From: Halobacterium sp. DL1
GTDB taxonomy: Archaea; Halobacteriota; Halobacteria; Halobacteriales; Halobacteriaceae
Assembly (NCBI GenBank): GCA_000230955.3
Contig: CP007060.1
Span: 186,001-250,000, forward strand
DNA length: 64,000 bases
Reading direction: 5' to 3'
The notes beneath the pieces are model-generated. The model did no database searches. It was not told the origin of the DNA and saw nothing but the letters and a program-made list of their open reading frames with translations. Below are positions 38,165 to 46,730 of the stretch, piece by piece; within the stretch, counting starts at the first letter, position 1, and each line of letters starts with the position of its first letter. Made by a program: the position numbers and the translations under genes.

Positions 38165-38584
38165 ATGGCTACGTTCCAGGTCGTCGTCGCCGACCCCGAG
38201 TCGGGGCGAACCTACCAGCGCGAGGTAGACGGACAGGACGCGAACCGCTTCCTCGGTCTCGACATCGGTGACGAGGTCGACGGCGAGGCAGTCGGCCTCG
38301 ACGGCTACACCGTCGAGATCACCGGCGGCAGCGACGCCGCCGGCCGACCGATGCGCCCGGACGTCGACGGCGCCGGACTGCAGGACGTCCTGCTGTCGGG
38401 GGGCCCCGGCTTCAAGCCGACCACCGACGGCGAGCGCAAGCGCGTCAGCGTCCGCGGGAAGGAAGTCTCCGACGCCACCGTCCAGCTCAACGTCGCCGTC
38501 GCCGAGCGCGGCGACGAGTCCGTCGCCTCCCTCTACGGTGAGGGCGAGGACGAGGAGGCCGACGAGGAAGCGGCCGAAGCCTGA
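38165..38584 (+). CDS. rps6e: 30S ribosomal protein S6e
   Basis: A 139-residue protein starting [40 protein letters not shown]. The core [18 protein letters not shown] and the later [10 protein letters not shown] and [13 protein letters not shown] match archaeal S6e, a small-subunit protein shared with eukaryotes. The C-terminus is acidic ([14 protein letters not shown]). A tttttgaatag TATA element lies about 30 bases before the ATG, so the message is probably leaderless. Confidence 0.95.
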   Translation: MATFQVVVADPESGRTYQREVDGQDANRFLGLDIGDEVDGEAVGLDGYTVEITGGSDAAGRPMRPDVDGAGLQDVLLSGGPGFKPTTDGERKRVSVRGKEVSDATVQLNVAVAERGDESVASLYGEGEDEEADEEAAEA

Positions 38585-38625
38585 GTAACGCCACGCTTTT
38601 TCGCGGCGGTCGCGTACCCGGTGTC

Positions 38626-39063
38626 GTGAGCGACTACGACGCCTATCTCGCCGGCGACCGAACCGACCACGTCGCGCTCTACCTCTCCGAATCCTACGTC
38701 TCAGACGTCGACTCACTCGCCGACCGTGACGACGCCGAGCGCGTCGGGGAGGGCGTCATCCTCGTCGTCGACGGTGAACGCGGCCGCAGCGTCTTCCAGA
38801 CGATCACGGGGATGGCCGCGATGGAGTTCGGCTCGACAGCGATGGACAACCCCGGCCAGGTCGACGCGGACCTCGTCGGCGGGGACTGCCCGGCGGCCGA
38901 CGACGACTCCGAGGACCATCACGCCGAGTTCGTCTTCTCCTTCGCGGAGGCCCAGAACGATGAGGTCGGCGGACTCTACGCCGAGGGCGACGTCATCCAC
39001 GCCTACGTCTACTGTTCCTGTGGCACCGCGTACTCCGAGAAGTGGGTGGCCGGGGAGCGCTGA
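38626..39063 (+). CDS. DUF5807 family haloarchaeal protein
   Basis: A 145-residue acidic protein starting with GTG 38626 (VSDYDAYLAGDRTDHVALYLSESYV). It resembles the haloarchaeal family named DUF5807. GERGRSVFQTITGMAAMEFGSTAM is the central segment, and two late cysteines (VYCSCGTAYSEKW) with the earlier GDCPAADD may bind zinc. Its stop overlaps the start of the kinase gene by one base, which points to a common transcript. Function unknown. Confidence 0.75.
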   Translation: MSDYDAYLAGDRTDHVALYLSESYVSDVDSLADRDDAERVGEGVILVVDGERGRSVFQTITGMAAMEFGSTAMDNPGQVDADLVGGDCPAADDDSEDHHAEFVFSFAEAQNDEVGGLYAEGDVIHAYVYCSCGTAYSEKWVAGER

Positions 39064-39971
39064 TGGCCACCGTCGTCGCCGTCGGGAGCGCGGTGCTCGA
39101 CCGCGTCTACGGCCTCTCGAATCTCCCGGAACCCGACGGCGGCGCGTTCGTCCGCGACTACGAAGAGCGCGCAGGCGGCGTGGCCGCGAACGTCGCCTGC
39201 GCGCTCTCGGCGCTCGACCACGACGCGAGCGTCGTCTCCCGGGTCGGTGACGACGACGCGGCCGACCGCGTGTTCGCTTCGCTGGCCGATTGGGGCGTCG
39301 ACGTGTCGGGCGTCCGCCGAGGCGACGACGAGTCCTCGTACTGCCTGATTCTCCGCGGTCCTGACGGCGACCGGATGATCGTCGCGGGCGGCGACAGCGT
39401 CCCGCAACTCCGACTCACGGACGCCGACCGAGAGCGCTGTCGAGACGCAGACTGCGTGTTCACGAGCGCATACGCCCCCGACGTGGTCGTCCGTGATCTT
39501 GTAGAGATGCGACAGACCGGCGAGATTGCGGCGCTCGCGTTCGACCTCGCCGGCCCGATTTCGGAACTCGAAGGCCGGGGCGCGACCCGCGAGACCATCG
39601 ACGCAGCGGCGACGGCCGCGGACCTGTTCGTCACGAACGAGGTGGCCGCGCGCTCCTATCTGGACTGCGACCCGAGCGCGGCCGTCGAGTCGCTGTCCCG
39701 TGCGGGCGCCGACCGGGTCGCTGTGACTGTGGGAAGTGACGGCGCGTACCTCGGCGACGGCGAGGTGGTCCAGGTCGACGCCCACGAGCGCGCCGTCGTG
39801 GACACCACCGGCGCCGGCGACGCGTTCACCGCGGCGCTGATTCACGCGTGGCTGCTCGGCGACAGACCGGCAGAAGCAGCGGGAGAAACGGCCGCCGCGG
39901 CCGCCGCGCAGAACTGTACTGCGGCGGGCGCACGGGGTGCGCTCGCTGTCCGTGACGACCTCCCCGACTAG
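39063..39971 (+). CDS. PfkB family carbohydrate or nucleoside kinase
   Basis: A 302-residue ribokinase-like enzyme. GSAVLDRVYGLSNLPEPDGG is the N-terminal substrate region, and ERAGGVAANVACALSAL is PfkB signature 1. DTTGAGDAFTAALIHAWL is signature 2, with the catalytic Asp and the anion hole. ATP and a sugar or nucleoside are the substrates, but which sugar is not evident. It converges with a BtpA/SgcQ-family gene, an association also seen for other PfkB kinases. Confidence 0.9.
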   Translation: MATVVAVGSAVLDRVYGLSNLPEPDGGAFVRDYEERAGGVAANVACALSALDHDASVVSRVGDDDAADRVFASLADWGVDVSGVRRGDDESSYCLILRGPDGDRMIVAGGDSVPQLRLTDADRERCRDADCVFTSAYAPDVVVRDLVEMRQTGEIAALAFDLAGPISELEGRGATRETIDAAATAADLFVTNEVAARSYLDCDPSAAVESLSRAGADRVAVTVGSDGAYLGDGEVVQVDAHERAVVDTTGAGDAFTAALIHAWLLGDRPAEAAGETAAAAAAQNCTAAGARGALAVRDDLPD

Positions 39972-40765
39972 CGGGCTTCCTCGACGAGGCGCCGGACGCG
40001 CTGCTCGTCGACGGATGCGGTCGTCTCCTCGTTCTCCTTCAGCGCCGTGCCGACGATGACGCAATCCGCGACGTCCAGTGCCTCGCCGACCGTCTCCCTT
40101 GTCACGCCGCTGCCGACGAACACCGAGGCGTCCGTGTCGAGTTCGTCGCGGGCCGCCACCACGTTCCGGAGGTGGTCGAGGCTCGTCGCGTGGCCGGTGC
40201 CGCTGCCGCTGGCGACGAGGCCGTCGGCCCAGCCGCGCTCGACTAATTCCGCGACCTCCTCGGAGAGCGGTCGCTCCGCGAGTGGGGCGGAGTGTTTCAC
40301 GTCGACGTCGGCGAGAATCGAGACATCCGCGCCGAGGCGCTCGCGGAGGCGGACCGTCTCGGCCGCCGCGCCGGTGACGATGCCCTGGTCGGTGAGGCGC
40401 GCGGCGGCGTGGACGTTCACGCGCACGAACTGCGCGCCGGCCGCGGCCGCGACGGAGACGGCGGCGTCGGCGTCGTTCCGGAGTACGTTGACGCCGAGGG
40501 GGAGATTCGTCTCGCGGCGCAGGTCGGCGGCGAGCGCGGCCATCGACGCCACGACGTGTTTGGGGACGTCGTCGGCGTAGAACGGCGCGTCGCCGAAGTT
40601 CTCCAGCATGAGAGCGTCCACGCCGCCCGATTCGAGGCGACGTGCGTCCCGCAGCATGGCATCCCTGATGGCTTCCCGGTCGCCGTCGAACCCCGGGGCG
40701 CCGGGGAGCGCGTCGAGGTGGACCATCCCGACGACGGGACGGCCAGCATCGAAGTCGAGGCTCAT
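39968..40765 (-). CDS. BtpA/SgcQ family TIM-barrel protein
   Basis: A 265-residue protein with the pattern GMVHLDALPGAPGF at the N-terminus. The family strands DALMLENFGDAPFY, LGVNVLRNDADAAVSVAAAAGAQFVRVN, ILADVDVKHSAPL, ADGLVASGSGTG and VFVGSGVTRETV follow as barrel strands. The family is named for a photosystem I biogenesis factor but is widespread in organisms without photosynthesis, where its reaction is unproven; sugar metabolism is likely from its neighbours. It overlaps the PfkB gene tail to tail by 4 bases. Confidence 0.88.
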   Translation of the reverse strand: MSLDFDAGRPVVGMVHLDALPGAPGFDGDREAIRDAMLRDARRLESGGVDALMLENFGDAPFYADDVPKHVVASMAALAADLRRETNLPLGVNVLRNDADAAVSVAAAAGAQFVRVNVHAAARLTDQGIVTGAAAETVRLRERLGADVSILADVDVKHSAPLAERPLSEEVAELVERGWADGLVASGSGTGHATSLDHLRNVVAARDELDTDASVFVGSGVTRETVGEALDVADCVIVGTALKENEETTASVDEQRVRRLVEEAR

Positions 40766-40804
40766 ACCCCGGGCGACGGCTGGTGTCCGGATAAACGCGG
40801 CGGG

Positions 40805-41884
40805 CTAGTCGTCGGCCGGTTCGTCCTCGAGGTTGCGGAACGCGTCGAGGATGACCTGCTTGGTCGTCGCGCCCTGGGAGGTCCAGTGGTTCGCGTAGTC
40901 CATCATGTCCTCGTAGATGTCGGGCTTGCAGCCCGCGGCCTTCGGGTGACCGCCGCCGTTGACCTGGCGGGCGACCTCGTGGGCGCGCTCGAAGCCCTCG
41001 GTGCCGCGAATGCTCGCGCTCCCGGAGGGCTTGACGACGACAGCGGCGTCGGCGCCCTGCTCGCGGAGCGCCTCGGCAACCTCGTTCTGCGAGCAGCGGC
41101 CGTACGTGACGCCGACCGTCCACTCGTCGATCTCCTTCATCGCCGCGCGGGCGACCGCCCGGTCGATGAGGTCGTTCTTCTCGACGCGGCGCTCCGCGAG
41201 GAACTCCAGGACGTCCTCGGGGAGGTCGGCGCCGTGTTCCTGGACGGTGTCCATGTACTCCTCGGCGTCCGTCCAGTAGGAGTAGTCCGCCAGATCGTCG
41301 CTGCGGGGGTCCTCCTTCAGCCAGAGGTCGTGGTCACGGGTGACGACGGCGAGTTCACGGAGGTACTCCGGGACGTCCCCGTCGAGGCTCCGGACCGCGA
41401 CGTCGGCGGTGCACTCCTCCTCGGAGTCGCCGACGACGAGGTCGACGCCCGCATCGCGGACGGCGTCGGCCGTCTCCTCGGTCCACTGGTGGTGGTCGAA
41501 CCACCGGACCTCACTGGCGTGCTCGACGGCGTACGCGAGTTCGTCGTCGACGTACCGGAACTTGTCCGGGCAGAGGTCGCAGACGAAGATGCGACAATCG
41601 TCGGCGCCGAACTCAGCAGCGCGGCGCAGGCCGTCCTCGATCTCGTGGGGGCCGGCGGGCACGAGCGCCGCCTCGCCGTACACCTCGCGGATGGTGGCCG
41701 CACACGCCAGGCCGTCGGCGTCGGGGTCCGCCACCACGACGACGTTCGCGCCCTCGATGCGCTCTCTGATCTCCCGGTCCTTCTGCTCCTCGCGGACGTC
41801 GTCCGGGACGAAAAAGCCCTTTCCGGGCAGCAGTGACTTGCGTTCGAGCGGCAAGCCCTCGTCCTCGATGACCCAGTCTTCCAT
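40805..41884 (-). CDS. DHH family phosphoesterase (RecJ-like)
   Basis: A 359-residue protein with the DHH domain. Motif I is VVVADPDADGLACAATI (Asp ligands, about residue 53) and motif III is VRWFDHHQWTEE. The DHHA1 C-terminal domain has NGGGHPKAAGCKPD. Such enzymes are manganese-dependent phosphodiesterases or nucleases; archaeal relatives are RecJ-like or nanoRNases. ATG 41884 (MEDWVIEDEGLPLERKSLLPGKGFF) is preferred over a longer frame to 42103, which runs into the neighbour's 3' end. Confidence 0.88.
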   Translation of the reverse strand: MEDWVIEDEGLPLERKSLLPGKGFFVPDDVREEQKDREIRERIEGANVVVVADPDADGLACAATIREVYGEAALVPAGPHEIEDGLRRAAEFGADDCRIFVCDLCPDKFRYVDDELAYAVEHASEVRWFDHHQWTEETADAVRDAGVDLVVGDSEEECTADVAVRSLDGDVPEYLRELAVVTRDHDLWLKEDPRSDDLADYSYWTDAEEYMDTVQEHGADLPEDVLEFLAERRVEKNDLIDRAVARAAMKEIDEWTVGVTYGRCSQNEVAEALREQGADAAVVVKPSGSASIRGTEGFERAHEVARQVNGGGHPKAAGCKPDIYEDMMDYANHWTSQGATTKQVILDAFRNLEDEPADD

Positions 41885-41942
41885 ACCGGCAGGTGGGCCG
41901 GACGCGCAAAGAACCCCGCGATTGGGGGCGAACAGTCGCCGC

Positions 41943-42971
41943 TCAGGTTCCGAGGTGCCACTCGCCGCGACCCGTCCCGCCACCGTAGTGGCGGTCGGCA
42001 CCGAGCAGGTCGTCGCGCTTCCACTGGAAACTGGTCCGGTGGTCGTAGGCGATGCTCCCCTCCGTCTGCAGGCCGCCACAGCCGGTGAGCGCGCTCCTTG
42101 CACGCGCGTTCTTAGGCGTCAACTCGATTTCGAACGTGCTCCGGGTCGTGTCCGAGACGTTCGCGACCTGCACGCCGTTTCGCGTGTGCGCGTTCGGGAA
42201 GACGTCGTGGAGGCGCTGGTCGTCCGGGAAGTCCGCCTCCCTCACGCCATCCTCGACGGCGAACCCGTCGTTCGCCTCGGCGTGCAGCGTCGTCCGCAGG
42301 CGGACGTACTGGCCGGTGTCCTGGTGGCTGACCGACGCGACCGTCCGGGACGCGTAGGCCTCCCCCTCGTCGAGGCGACCGACGACGTTCGTGGCACCCG
42401 CGTAGTCGTACAGCTCGTCCGCCGATGACTCCGGGACGAACGTCTCGCACTCGGGGACGCGCCCGACGAGCGCCCAGCCGAGCGGGTCGAGGACCGGGTC
42501 GTCCCAGCCGCCCTCGTCGACGAACGTGTACGTCTCGACGGTCTCGTTCCCCGGTACCGCCACGACCACGCTGACGGGGCGTGCCCGGACCGCCTCGACG
42601 CCGAACGTGTACTCCTGGCGGACGCTCTCAAGCAGCCCCACCATCGCGTCGAAGCCACTCCCCGTCGCGAACGCCACGGGCCTGTGCGTGCGGAACGCCT
42701 GTACGAGGGTCGCCCGGTCCGCACTCGGGGTGGCGAGCACGGCGTCCGCGTCTTCGAGGGTCTCTGCGATGTTCGGTGGGGTCGGCAGGTCGTCGGTGTC
42801 GCCCGCGAGGTAGACGGCGTCGTTCTCGAGGGCCTGGCTCGTGTCCTCGCTCAGGCCACTCCCGGTGTTCACCTCGGGGTGGCCGCTCCCCAGCGCGTTA
42901 CAGCCGGCGAGTGCGGCGACGCTGGCGGCACCCGCGGTCGCGAGAAAGCGGCGTCGGTTCGTGGAGGGCAT
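41943..42971 (-). CDS. Tat lipoprotein of unknown function
   Basis: A 342-residue exported protein. The Tat motif is TNRRRFLATAGAAS at residues 4-17, and the lipobox AALAGCN gives Cys 24. The mature part has a Rossmann-like or periplasmic-binding pattern (DAVYLAGDTDDLP, DADAVLATPSADRATLVQAFRTHRPVAFATGSGFDAMVGLLESV). Cysteines lie in VPECETF and LTGCGG. No family is recognised. It stands alone, upstream of the DHH gene on the same strand but 58 bases away. Confidence 0.8.
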   Translation of the reverse strand: MPSTNRRRFLATAGAASVAALAGCNALGSGHPEVNTGSGLSEDTSQALENDAVYLAGDTDDLPTPPNIAETLEDADAVLATPSADRATLVQAFRTHRPVAFATGSGFDAMVGLLESVRQEYTFGVEAVRARPVSVVVAVPGNETVETYTFVDEGGWDDPVLDPLGWALVGRVPECETFVPESSADELYDYAGATNVVGRLDEGEAYASRTVASVSHQDTGQYVRLRTTLHAEANDGFAVEDGVREADFPDDQRLHDVFPNAHTRNGVQVANVSDTTRSTFEIELTPKNARARSALTGCGGLQTEGSIAYDHRTSFQWKRDDLLGADRHYGGGTGRGEWHLGT

Positions 42972-43010
42972 CGTCGCAGAACTCTTCGCGGAACCGGAAT
43001 AAATCTCCTG

Positions 43011-43442
43011 TTAGGTCTCTGCCTCGAGTTGGCGGACCGTCAGCACGGGAACCGGGCAGGTCCGAACGACGCGCTCGGCGACGCTCCCGATGAAGAAGCG
43101 GTTCTCGCCGTGCCGGCCCCGGGTCCCGGTGGCGACCACGTCCGCGTCCACGTCCCGGGCGTACTGGCTAATCTCCGCGGGTGGCCGCCCCTCGCGGACC
43201 GCCGTCGTGACGTTCTTCTCTGCCGCCTCGGCCACCTTCGCCACCGCGTCCTCGCCGCGCTCCGCGAGGGCCGCGTGCATCTCGTCGCGGACCGCCTCGG
43301 GCGCGGTCTCCACCTCGCTCTCCTCGAGGACGTAGAGGGCGTGGACCGCGGCGTCGAACCGCGTGGCGACGTCGAGGGCCACGTCCACCGCGCGCCCGAC
43401 GCTCTCGGAGCCGTCGGTCGCGATGACAACCGTCTCTATCAT
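43011..43442 (-). CDS. Universal stress protein, UspA family
   Basis: A 143-residue protein from ATG 43442 (MIETVVIATDGSESVGRAVDVALDVATRF). The ATP-binding motif G-x2-G-x9-G-S/T appears as GTRGRHGENRFFIGSVAERVVRTCPVPVLTV. The DADVVATG strand is normal. It is read divergently from a second UspA gene, with only 75 bases and two TATA-like elements between them. Confidence 0.92.
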   Translation of the reverse strand: MIETVVIATDGSESVGRAVDVALDVATRFDAAVHALYVLEESEVETAPEAVRDEMHAALAERGEDAVAKVAEAAEKNVTTAVREGRPPAEISQYARDVDADVVATGTRGRHGENRFFIGSVAERVVRTCPVPVLTVRQLEAET

Positions 43443-43517
43443 AGGTGGTCGTTCCGGGCCGGACACCTTAAAGCCACACGCGGAGCGCTTTAGTAGCCCC
43501 GCGGCGCAGTCCAATCC

Positions 43518-43961
43518 ATGAGCCTCGAAGTGGACACCGTCCTCGTCCCGGTGGACGGCACGGAGGCCTCCGCCACGGCCGTCGAGTACGCCGTCGCCGT
43601 CGCGGAGCGCTACGGCGCCGACGTGCACGCGCTGTACGTCCTCGGCGAGACCGTCACGCGGAGCATCGACGCCGGCAACGTCGCCGAGGAAGAGGTCGTC
43701 GAGGACACGAACACGTTCCTCGCGGAGATAGCGTCGTTCGCGCCCGAGGAGGTCAGCGTGGACTCCTCCATCGCGTACGGCTTCTCCACGTCTCGGAAGC
43801 TTCAGCACCCGGGGAGCGTCATCCTCGACTGCGCGGACGACGTGGACGCGGACTTCCTCGCCATCCCCCGCGAGGGGCTGCGCGGCGACGCGGGCGACGT
43901 TCTCGAGAAGGCCGCCGAGTACGTCCTGCTGTACGCCAGCCAGCCCGTCCTGTCAGTTTAG
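43518..43961 (+). CDS. UspA-like protein lacking the ATP motif
   Basis: A 147-residue protein with the UspA fold: VDTVLVPVDGTEASATAVEYAVAVAERYGADVHALYVLGE at the start and QPVLSV at the end. The G-x2-G-x9-G-S/T loop is not preserved; it is replaced by REGLRGDAGDVLEKAAEYVLLYAS. It is probably a non-ATP-binding member. It overlaps the next gene tail to tail by 4 bases. Confidence 0.85.
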   Translation: MSLEVDTVLVPVDGTEASATAVEYAVAVAERYGADVHALYVLGETVTRSIDAGNVAEEEVVEDTNTFLAEIASFAPEEVSVDSSIAYGFSTSRKLQHPGSVILDCADDVDADFLAIPREGLRGDAGDVLEKAAEYVLLYASQPVLSV

Positions 43962-44545
43962 TTTAGACGAATCGACATCTCCATCTCGAAGCTCTCCGCG
44001 GACGCCGTCTCGAAGCCCACCTTCTCGTACAGCGCGACCGCCGGCCGGTTCCACCGCTCGACGGTGAGCCAGACGTACTCCACGCCGTGTTCCTGACCGT
44101 GACCGAGCAGCGCCTCGATGAGTCGCGTGCCGACGCCCGCGCCCTGGTAATCCTGGTGGACGAAGATGGCGAGCTCGTACGTCGACGCCGAGTCCGGCAC
44201 GAGCGTCGCGTGGCCGGCCACGATGTCGCCGTTCCACGCCAGCACGTCGAAGCCCTCCCGCGCGAGCAGCGTGTCGAGCCACTCCCGGATGCGCGTCTCG
44301 CCGACCGGTGGCACGCCCTGGGCGCGGTCCGCCGGGTCGAAGGTGGCGTACATCTCCACGACCGCCTCGAACGCCCTCTCCGCCGGTGGTGGATCGCTCT
44401 CGTCGTGCGCCGGTGCCGCGCCCGGGGGGACCGGTTGCTCGTACGCCCCCACCTCGACCGCACGCCCCTCGCCGTCGGTGAACGAGACGGGTGGTCGCGG
44501 GAACTCGGCGGCGACCGTCTCGGGGTAGACGCGTTCGCCCACCAT
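43958..44545 (-). CDS. GNAT family N-acetyltransferase
   Basis: A 195-residue protein. The GNAT core is in the C-terminal two thirds: VLAWNGDIVAGHATLV, ELAIFVHQDYQGAGVGTRLIEALLGHG (the acetyl-CoA Q-x-x-G-x-G/A loop at about residues 134-141) and WLTVERWNRPAVALYEKVGFE. The N-terminal 55 residues are an extra acidic and proline-rich segment (VSFTDGEGRAVEVGAYEQPVPPG). The substrate is unknown. A UspA-like gene follows after one base on the same strand. Confidence 0.88.
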   Translation of the reverse strand: MVGERVYPETVAAEFPRPPVSFTDGEGRAVEVGAYEQPVPPGAAPAHDESDPPPAERAFEAVVEMYATFDPADRAQGVPPVGETRIREWLDTLLAREGFDVLAWNGDIVAGHATLVPDSASTYELAIFVHQDYQGAGVGTRLIEALLGHGQEHGVEYVWLTVERWNRPAVALYEKVGFETASAESFEMEMSIRLN

Positions 44546-44546
44546 C

Positions 44547-44915
44547 TTATCGCACCAGTTTCACGGACACCCGGGAGTTCAACAGCACGAACTCCGAGAT
44601 GTGACCGAGTCGTATCTTCCCCATCGGACTCCGCTGGCCGCCGCCCAGCACGACCTGGTCGAACCCCTCGGACTCCGCGAGTTCCACGATGGCGCTCCCC
44701 GGGTCTCCGGAGAGGCGGCGGACGTCCACCGGGAGCCCCGCGTCCTCGAGTGCGGCCCTGGCGGCGTCCACCAGCTCCTCGGGGACGCGGTCGCTCTCGG
44801 GGTTCTCCACGACCGCGACCATGAGGTCGTCGCCCGCGTCCACGGCGCGCGCGACGGTCTCGTCGAGGGCGTCCAGGGAGTCGTCGGCGCCCCCGATTCC
44901 CAGCAGCACGTTCAT
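44547..44915 (-). CDS. Universal stress protein, UspA family
   Basis: A 122-residue, short UspA domain from ATG 44915 (MNVLLGIGGADDSLDALDETVARAVDAGDDLMVAVVENP). The nucleotide motif is partly kept as GGGQRSPMGKIRLGHISEFVLLNSRVSVKLVR. It lies on the same strand as the GNAT gene, one base upstream of it, so the two may be co-transcribed. The codons before 44915 in the longer frame are not supported. Confidence 0.85.
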   Translation of the reverse strand: MNVLLGIGGADDSLDALDETVARAVDAGDDLMVAVVENPESDRVPEELVDAARAALEDAGLPVDVRRLSGDPGSAIVELAESEGFDQVVLGGGQRSPMGKIRLGHISEFVLLNSRVSVKLVR

Positions 44916-44963
44916 GCTCGGAGTGTCACCACCGTCGGGCAAAAGCGTTCGGTAGCAAGCCGC

Positions 44964-45359
44964 CTACTCGCTGCCCGCTCCCCGCTCGTCGCCCGACTGC
45001 TCCACTGCGGGCGGGCGGACCGCGATGATGCCGTAGCTGTGGACGGTCAGCGTACAGCCGGCGTACTCGAAGGAGACGTGGACGTCGCTCGCCGAGGCGG
45101 AGCGGTCTCGCCGCTCGACCAGGTTGTCGAGGGCCTCGGGGTCGATTACGTCGTTGAGCGTCGGTAGCTCCGTCGGCCCGGTCTGCGTGACGACCGCGAC
45201 CGTCGCGACGACAGCCATGCTCACCGACTCGGTGTTCCCGTCGAAGGACGCTCGATACGTGTCCGTCTCCGGGCTGTAATCGACCGCTTCGCTCCGTTCT
45301 ATCGAATCGACGTCGAGCTCTGACACATCGGGGGGAGCCGGAGGAGGGTCGTTTGCCAC
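44964..45359 (-). CDS. HalOD1 output-domain protein
   Basis: A protein of about 131 residues with the halobacterial output domain HalOD1 (SMAVVATVAVVTQTGPTELPTLNDVIDPEALDNLV, then DVHVSFEYAGCTLTVHSYGIIAVRP). The domain often ends haloarchaeal response regulators, but here it stands alone without receiver or kinase. GTG 45359 is chosen because a TATA box (aagtatatcc on the minus strand, about 45383-45392) lies about 29 bases upstream, giving a leaderless message. The longer frame to 45488 would place the promoter inside the gene. Confidence 0.8.
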   Translation of the reverse strand: MANDPPPAPPDVSELDVDSIERSEAVDYSPETDTYRASFDGNTESVSMAVVATVAVVTQTGPTELPTLNDVIDPEALDNLVERRDRSASASDVHVSFEYAGCTLTVHSYGIIAVRPPAVEQSGDERGAGSE

Positions 45360-45634
45360 AGCGGGCGTAGGGAGGTTGGGGGGATATACTTTGTTTAGGA
45401 GCGATTTGATAGCTTGTGGAATCCGGGGGGCTGCTCTGCTGTTCGCACCGTCCAGTTCGCTCGCTGTCGGCCACTGTGCGTGGGTCACCGGGTCTTCCGT
45501 GGTGGGTCTCCCCTATCATCGGGTTGCAGTGGCAAGCAGAACTGACTCCGAAACGTGCGTGGAACTCCTACCCGTGTCTGTAGTGGCGGGTTTCGGAGCG
45601 GTCCGTTAGTAGCGCGCAACTCGGGTTCACAGCT

Positions 45635-46492
45635 ATGAGAAACGGTAACCAGGACCGATATCGACGTGGACGGGGCGAGGGTCGGGACCGGGAGGAGCGC
45701 CAGCCAGCCCGGGCCCAGCAACGCGCGGAACGGGGACAGGTCCCCCGCCAGAGCGGCCGACGGCACGACGCCCGACGCGGAGCACAGTGGCAGGGCGGCC
45801 AGGCAAGCCCGGGCGACGAGCGACGGGAGGGGGGTCGGCGCTGGCACCGCCAGCAAGGCAGTCCACCACAGGCCGGTCAGTCAGGCGGGCAGCAGCCAGG
45901 TGCTTCTGGAGGAAACGGACCGCCGACCAACTCGGGCCCACGGGGCCAACCGCGCGGCCAGGGTGTCGCGGGCGGACACTCCCCGCAGGGCCAGCAGCCA
46001 GTCGAGCAGGGCGAGTTCCACGGGCAGCGAGGCGACCAGTGGCCCCAGACTGGCGGCGGCCAGCAGCGCGGTGGGGGCGGGCAGCACCCGACAGGAAGCG
46101 GCCCGAATCACCAGCAGGGCGGCCCACAGCACGGCCAGCGACAGCGACGACAGCAGCAGTCGGCCCGGCCACCCGCCGACCAGTGGAGCAACACCAATGC
46201 GGAGCGAGGCGGTCAGCAGCCCGGGCGGCAGTCCGGCGGTCGAGCAGGAGTCAGCGGCGGCGGAAACCACGTACGGAACCAGCAGCGCGACCAGCCGAGC
46301 CAGTTCGTCGACCCCCAGGGCGGCCAGCGGAGCGCTCCCCAGCAGGTCGGTCGGGGGCGCGGCCAGCAGCGGGCCCCCAAGCTCTACCGGGTCCCGTTCG
46401 AGAACAACGACGAGGAGGCGGATGGCGACCAGCAGGCGGAAGACAGCCAGACGCCGGCCCGCGACGAGCGGGGCCGGTTCACGAGCAACTGA
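45635..46492 (+). CDS. Gln/Gly/Arg-rich intrinsically disordered protein
   Basis: A 285-residue low-complexity protein. By hand count it has about 52 Gln, 58 Gly, 42 Arg and 1 Lys against about 27 Asp plus Glu, so it is net basic, opposite to normal haloarchaeal proteins. RG and RGG-like units and QQ pairs occur throughout (RRGRGEGRDRE, GGQQRGGGGQ, GRGRGQQRAP). Only the C-terminal 37 residues look ordinary (KLYRVPFENNDEEADGDQQ, then a final DERGRFTSN). ATG 45635 has a TATA-like gttagtagc about 28 bases upstream. The region is open in other frames as well, but this one gives the coherent repeat language. RNA or DNA binding or condensate formation is an inference only. Confidence 0.65.
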   Translation: MRNGNQDRYRRGRGEGRDREERQPARAQQRAERGQVPRQSGRRHDARRGAQWQGGQASPGDERREGGRRWHRQQGSPPQAGQSGGQQPGASGGNGPPTNSGPRGQPRGQGVAGGHSPQGQQPVEQGEFHGQRGDQWPQTGGGQQRGGGGQHPTGSGPNHQQGGPQHGQRQRRQQQSARPPADQWSNTNAERGGQQPGRQSGGRAGVSGGGNHVRNQQRDQPSQFVDPQGGQRSAPQQVGRGRGQQRAPKLYRVPFENNDEEADGDQQAEDSQTPARDERGRFTSN

Positions 46493-46730
46493 CCGCGAAG
46501 GTCGCCGTTCTTGGTTCTCCGCGCCTGACGGCTCGCTTCGCTCGCCGTTCGGACTGGCCGAGGGTCCTCGCGCCTCGCGGGTCGCTTCGCTCACGGCTGG
46601 CGCCGTTCGCGTTCTCGTGGCCTCCCGCTGGTCGGCCACGCACTCCCCGCTCGGACAGGCCGAGGATTCTCCCTCTGCTCGAACCCTCGCGCCCGACACG
46701 CTTTTGCGACCCCCCCGGCAATCCCCGGGC
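46493..46730. other. Gene-free spacer with repeated GCTTCGCTC words
   Basis: No gene is evident. cggctcgcttcgctcgccg (46526-46544) and gggtcgcttcgctcac (46580-46595) repeat a palindromic word also found at 37.8 kb. Two imperfect direct repeats (gactggccgagggtcctcgcgcc and the later ggacaggccgagg with ccctcgcgcc) are visible. The cttttgcgac before 46715 may be the DUF5806 promoter. Confidence 0.5.
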
